From Acidobacteriaceae bacterium (GTDB taxonomy: Bacteria; Acidobacteriota; Terriglobia; Terriglobales; Acidobacteriaceae), in contig PMOF01000136.1 of NCBI GenBank assembly GCA_003162495.1, forward strand, positions 7,434 through 23,109: a stretch of 15,676 nucleotides of DNA. The letters are read 5' to 3'. Numbering within the stretch: position 1 is the first letter of the stretch; the number at the start of each line of letters is the position of its first letter. The notes under the pieces are model-generated. The model did no database searches, had not been told where the DNA came from, and worked only from the letters and a program-made list of their open reading frames with translations. This document shows positions 13,297-15,676 of this stretch, piece by piece. The translations under genes were made by a program, and so were the position numbers.

Positions 13297-15173
13297 AGAG
13301 CTTTACGCGCCTCCTTCGCTATGGACTTCCCTTTTGGTTCCAATGGCTGCCCGGCGTGTTGCTGCTGGCCATGGTCGGCGCGCTGGACACGTTTCGCACC
13401 CTCCTCTTTCAGCCTATTTTCGACCGCGTCTTCGACCCCAAAGCGCCTGAAGGTCCCATCCTTCTCGGCCTCCCCAAAAGCGAGTGGCACTTTGACCTGC
13501 GCCGCGTCGTTCCCCATTTCCTGCACATGCATAATGCCTGGGTTGTGGTGGCCTACGCCCTGATCGTCTCCACATTGCTCAAGGGACTCTGCGATTACCT
13601 TGGCACCTACCTGGTGAACTACGCCGGCTTCGGGATGATCACCGACCTGCGCAATCATCTCTACGAAGCCACGCTGCGCCGCTCCTCCAGCTTCTTTCAC
13701 AAGCATGCTACGGGCACCATTCTCTCCACGCTCATCAACGACGTGGACCGTGTGCAGACCGCGGTCAGCTCGGTGATCGGCGAATTCCTGCAGCAGTTCT
13801 TCACTTTTCTGGTAGGCATCGTGTTCGTCATTCGTCTCGGCGGCGAGCTGAGTTGGGCGTTGCTGCTGTTTGTTCCCGTGGTCATCACATCGTCGCGCAA
13901 GATCGGTCGGGAAGTCCGCACCCGCACCCGCACAGGCCAGGACAAGCTGGCCGAAATCCAGAACATCCTGCATGAAACCGTTACCGGCAATCGCATCGTG
14001 AAGGCCTTCAACACCGAGGTCTGGGAGATTCTGCGTTTCAAGACCGCCGCGCGGCGTCTGTTTCGCGCCAACCTGCGCAGCGTGCGCATTCAGTCCATCA
14101 GTTCGCCGCTGATGGACACCATCGGTGCCATTGCCATCGCGCTGCTCCTGTTTGTCGGCCGCGATGAAATCCTTCATGGCCGCATGACCATGGGGATCTT
14201 CGGCGCGTTCATCATCCTGCTCTTCAAGCTCTACGATCCGGTGCGCAAATTTGCTTATTTCTACAACAGCTTTCAGCAGGCCATGGGCGCATCGGCGTCG
14301 ATCTTCGGCTTCTTCGACACCGAGGATGATGTCAAGGAGCGGCCGCACGCGATCGCGTTGCAGCACTTCAAGCATTCCATCGAGTTTCAAAACGTGGGCT
14401 TTTCCTATTCGACCGAAGAAGGCGAGCACCAGATCCTGCACAACGTGGATCTTGATGTGCGCGCAGGCGAAGTGCTGGCGCTGGTCGGACCCAGCGGAGC
14501 AGGCAAGTCGACACTCGTCAACCTGATTCCGCGCTTCTTTGACGCCACATCGGGCCGCATTCTTATCGATGCCATAGAGTTGCGCGATTGCACGCTCGCT
14601 TCACTGCGTCGCCAGGTTGCCCAGGTCACGCAGGAGACCATTCTCTTCAACGACACGGTGCGCAACAACATTGCCTATGGCCGGCCCGAAGTGAAAACCG
14701 CGGTGGTGGAGCAGGCCGCGCGCAACGCCCTAGCCCACGACTTCATCCTGCGCATGCCGCAGGGCTATGACACGGTGATCGGCGAAAAGGGCTTTCGTTT
14801 GTCCGGCGGCGAGCGGCAGCGCATGGCGATTGCCCGCGCCATTCTTAAAGACGCGCCGATCCTGATCCTCGATGAAGCCACATCGGCGCTGGACGCCGAA
14901 AGCGAGTCGCTGGTGCAGATCGCGCTGGCCAACCTGATGACCGGGCGGACCGTGGTGGTGATCGCCCACCGCCTCTCCACCATTCGCCGCGCCAACCGCA
15001 TCGCGGTGCTTGAAGACGGCCGCATTACGGCCACCGGATCCCACGAGGAGCTGCTGACTTCGTCGCCCACCTACCAGCGGCTTTATCAATTGCAATTCAG
15101 AGACCTGCCCGAGGCACAATCGCCGGAGGATCGCACCATGGAACCTGAGTTTTTATCCGAGGTAAAGGAATAG
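13293..15173 (+). CDS. ABC exporter, MsbA-like fused permease-ATPase
   Basis: A 626-residue half-transporter that should work as a homodimer in the inner membrane, exporting a lipid or other amphipathic compound. Lipid A core (MsbA) is a reasonable but unproven guess. The membrane domain spans about 15-330, with hydrophobic segments near 14-33, 83-100, 165-200 and 275-312, and the coupling-region sequence ETVTGNRIVKAFNTE at 228-242. The ATPase domain holds Walker A GPSGAGKST (399-407), Q-loop Gln447, signature LSGGERQR (503-510), Walker B ILILDEAT (523-530) and H-loop His559, so all catalytic elements are intact. A roughly 30-residue loop between the first two membrane segments (FDPKAPEGPILLGLPKSEW) is longer than usual. 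The start ATG overlaps a 23-codon leader ORF. The YicC gene follows after five bases, so the two are probably co-transcribed. Confidence 0.9.
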   Translation: MKSFTRLLRYGLPFWFQWLPGVLLLAMVGALDTFRTLLFQPIFDRVFDPKAPEGPILLGLPKSEWHFDLRRVVPHFLHMHNAWVVVAYALIVSTLLKGLCDYLGTYLVNYAGFGMITDLRNHLYEATLRRSSSFFHKHATGTILSTLINDVDRVQTAVSSVIGEFLQQFFTFLVGIVFVIRLGGELSWALLLFVPVVITSSRKIGREVRTRTRTGQDKLAEIQNILHETVTGNRIVKAFNTEVWEILRFKTAARRLFRANLRSVRIQSISSPLMDTIGAIAIALLLFVGRDEILHGRMTMGIFGAFIILLFKLYDPVRKFAYFYNSFQQAMGASASIFGFFDTEDDVKERPHAIALQHFKHSIEFQNVGFSYSTEEGEHQILHNVDLDVRAGEVLALVGPSGAGKSTLVNLIPRFFDATSGRILIDAIELRDCTLASLRRQVAQVTQETILFNDTVRNNIAYGRPEVKTAVVEQAARNALAHDFILRMPQGYDTVIGEKGFRLSGGERQRMAIARAILKDAPILILDEATSALDAESESLVQIALANLMTGRTVVVIAHRLSTIRRANRIAVLEDGRITATGSHEELLTSSPTYQRLYQLQFRDLPEAQSPEDRTMEPEFLSEVKE

Positions 15174-15178
15174 CACGC

Positions 15179-15676
15179 ATGCCGATTTATTCCATGACCG
15201 GATTTGCGCGGGTTCAGGGCAGCGTGCAGGGCCGCGCCCAGGAGCAGGTGAATTACACGCTCACCGTCAAGAGCGTCAATCATCGCTTTCTCGATGTGCA
15301 GTTGCGGCTGCCGCAGGGCCTCGATGCCTTGGAGGTGGAGTTGCGCAAGATGCTCAAGGACAACCTCGTCCGCGGGCACGTCGATCTGACTCTCTCCGTC
15401 GATCGAGCCAATCAGCAGATCGCCGGCTGCAATCGCGAACTGGTGGCGGGCTACGTTGCCGCATTCACCGCCGCGCGCGACGAGTTCGGCCTGAGCGGCG
15501 AGCCGGACCTGAACGCGATTCTGCGACTGCCTGGCGCATTGCAAAATGAGAATCGCGGCAACGGCGACGAGGAACTTGCCGCTCTCGCCGCCGGCGTGCG
15601 GCAGCAGATGGCCCCGCTGCTTGACGAGTTGAAGATCATGCGCGCCCGCGAAGGCGAATCGCTGGCGTCCATCTTG
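15179..15676 (+). CDS. yicC: YicC/YloC-family endoribonuclease, N-terminal part
   Basis: The first 166 residues of a YicC-family protein (normally about 290), cut by the right edge. The opening IYSMTGFARVQG is the family hallmark, followed by VKSVNHRFLDVQLRLPQGLDALE and LVRGHVDLTLSV, the N-terminal conserved domain. ENRGNGDEELAAL leads into the helical middle. Family members have been described as endoribonucleases affecting small-RNA turnover and stationary-phase survival. AAAGGA about ten bases upstream of ATG 15179 and only five bases after the exporter stop point to co-transcription. In many genomes guanylate kinase (gmk) and rpoZ follow this gene; whether they do here lies outside the window. 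Confidence 0.9.
   Translation, partial: MPIYSMTGFARVQGSVQGRAQEQVNYTLTVKSVNHRFLDVQLRLPQGLDALEVELRKMLKDNLVRGHVDLTLSVDRANQQIAGCNRELVAGYVAAFTAARDEFGLSGEPDLNAILRLPGALQNENRGNGDEELAALAAGVRQQMAPLLDELKIMRAREGESLASIL

Noticed and set aside
13239..14441. 400-codon antisense open frame opposite the ABC exporter
   Set aside because: It is fully antisense to a clear MsbA-like gene, has no recognisable motif, and spans the exporter start and leader region.

Overview
This window is high-GC bacterial chromosomal DNA with closely packed genes. The gene content includes a 2-oxoacid dehydrogenase E1 with alpha and beta halves fused in one chain, a DUF255/YyaL-type protein, a Cys-type glutathione peroxidase, a YicC-family protein, and tandem small exported helical proteins. 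This mix suggests an Acidobacteriota (Terriglobia-like) genome. That is an inference from gene content and style, not a proven assignment. I see no tRNA, rRNA, CRISPR array, insertion sequence or phage gene, and no gene-free stretch longer than about 300 bases.

Layout. (1) Positions 1-1512, minus strand: an alpha/beta hydrolase and a glycerate 2-kinase that runs off the left edge, joined by a 4-base ATGA overlap. (2) Positions 1702-6797, plus strand: an M20 metallopeptidase, a winged-helix O-methyltransferase, a 2-Cys glutathione peroxidase behind a long inverted repeat covering its ribosome binding site, and a 722-residue DUF255 protein with a CHWCH motif. (3) Positions 6871-7893, minus strand: an MscS-type mechanosensitive channel, convergent with the DUF255 gene. 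(4) Positions 8026-10793, plus strand: an array of small exported proteins sharing one C-terminal helical module. It has four open copies, one frameshifted copy and a probable relic of a sixth. (5) Positions 10929-13148: the fused E1. (6) Positions 13225-15676: a possible 23-codon leader ORF overlapping the start of an MsbA-like ABC exporter, followed five bases later by a YicC-family gene cut by the right edge.

Most of the window is ordinary metabolism, redox defence and envelope transport. The unusual part is the array at 8026-10793. Its copies have unrelated N-terminal halves (signal peptide plus low-complexity linker) but a C-terminal module of about 63 residues that is nearly identical in three copies, recognisable in the broken copy and about half identical in the last. 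No catalytic motif is visible. A helical-hairpin, coiled-coil-like envelope protein family that expands and decays by tandem duplication is the best description I can support. Its function is unknown to me. Second-tier points are the inverted repeat over the peroxidase start, the leader ORF of the exporter, and several -10-like hexamers placed so close to start codons that the messages may be leaderless.
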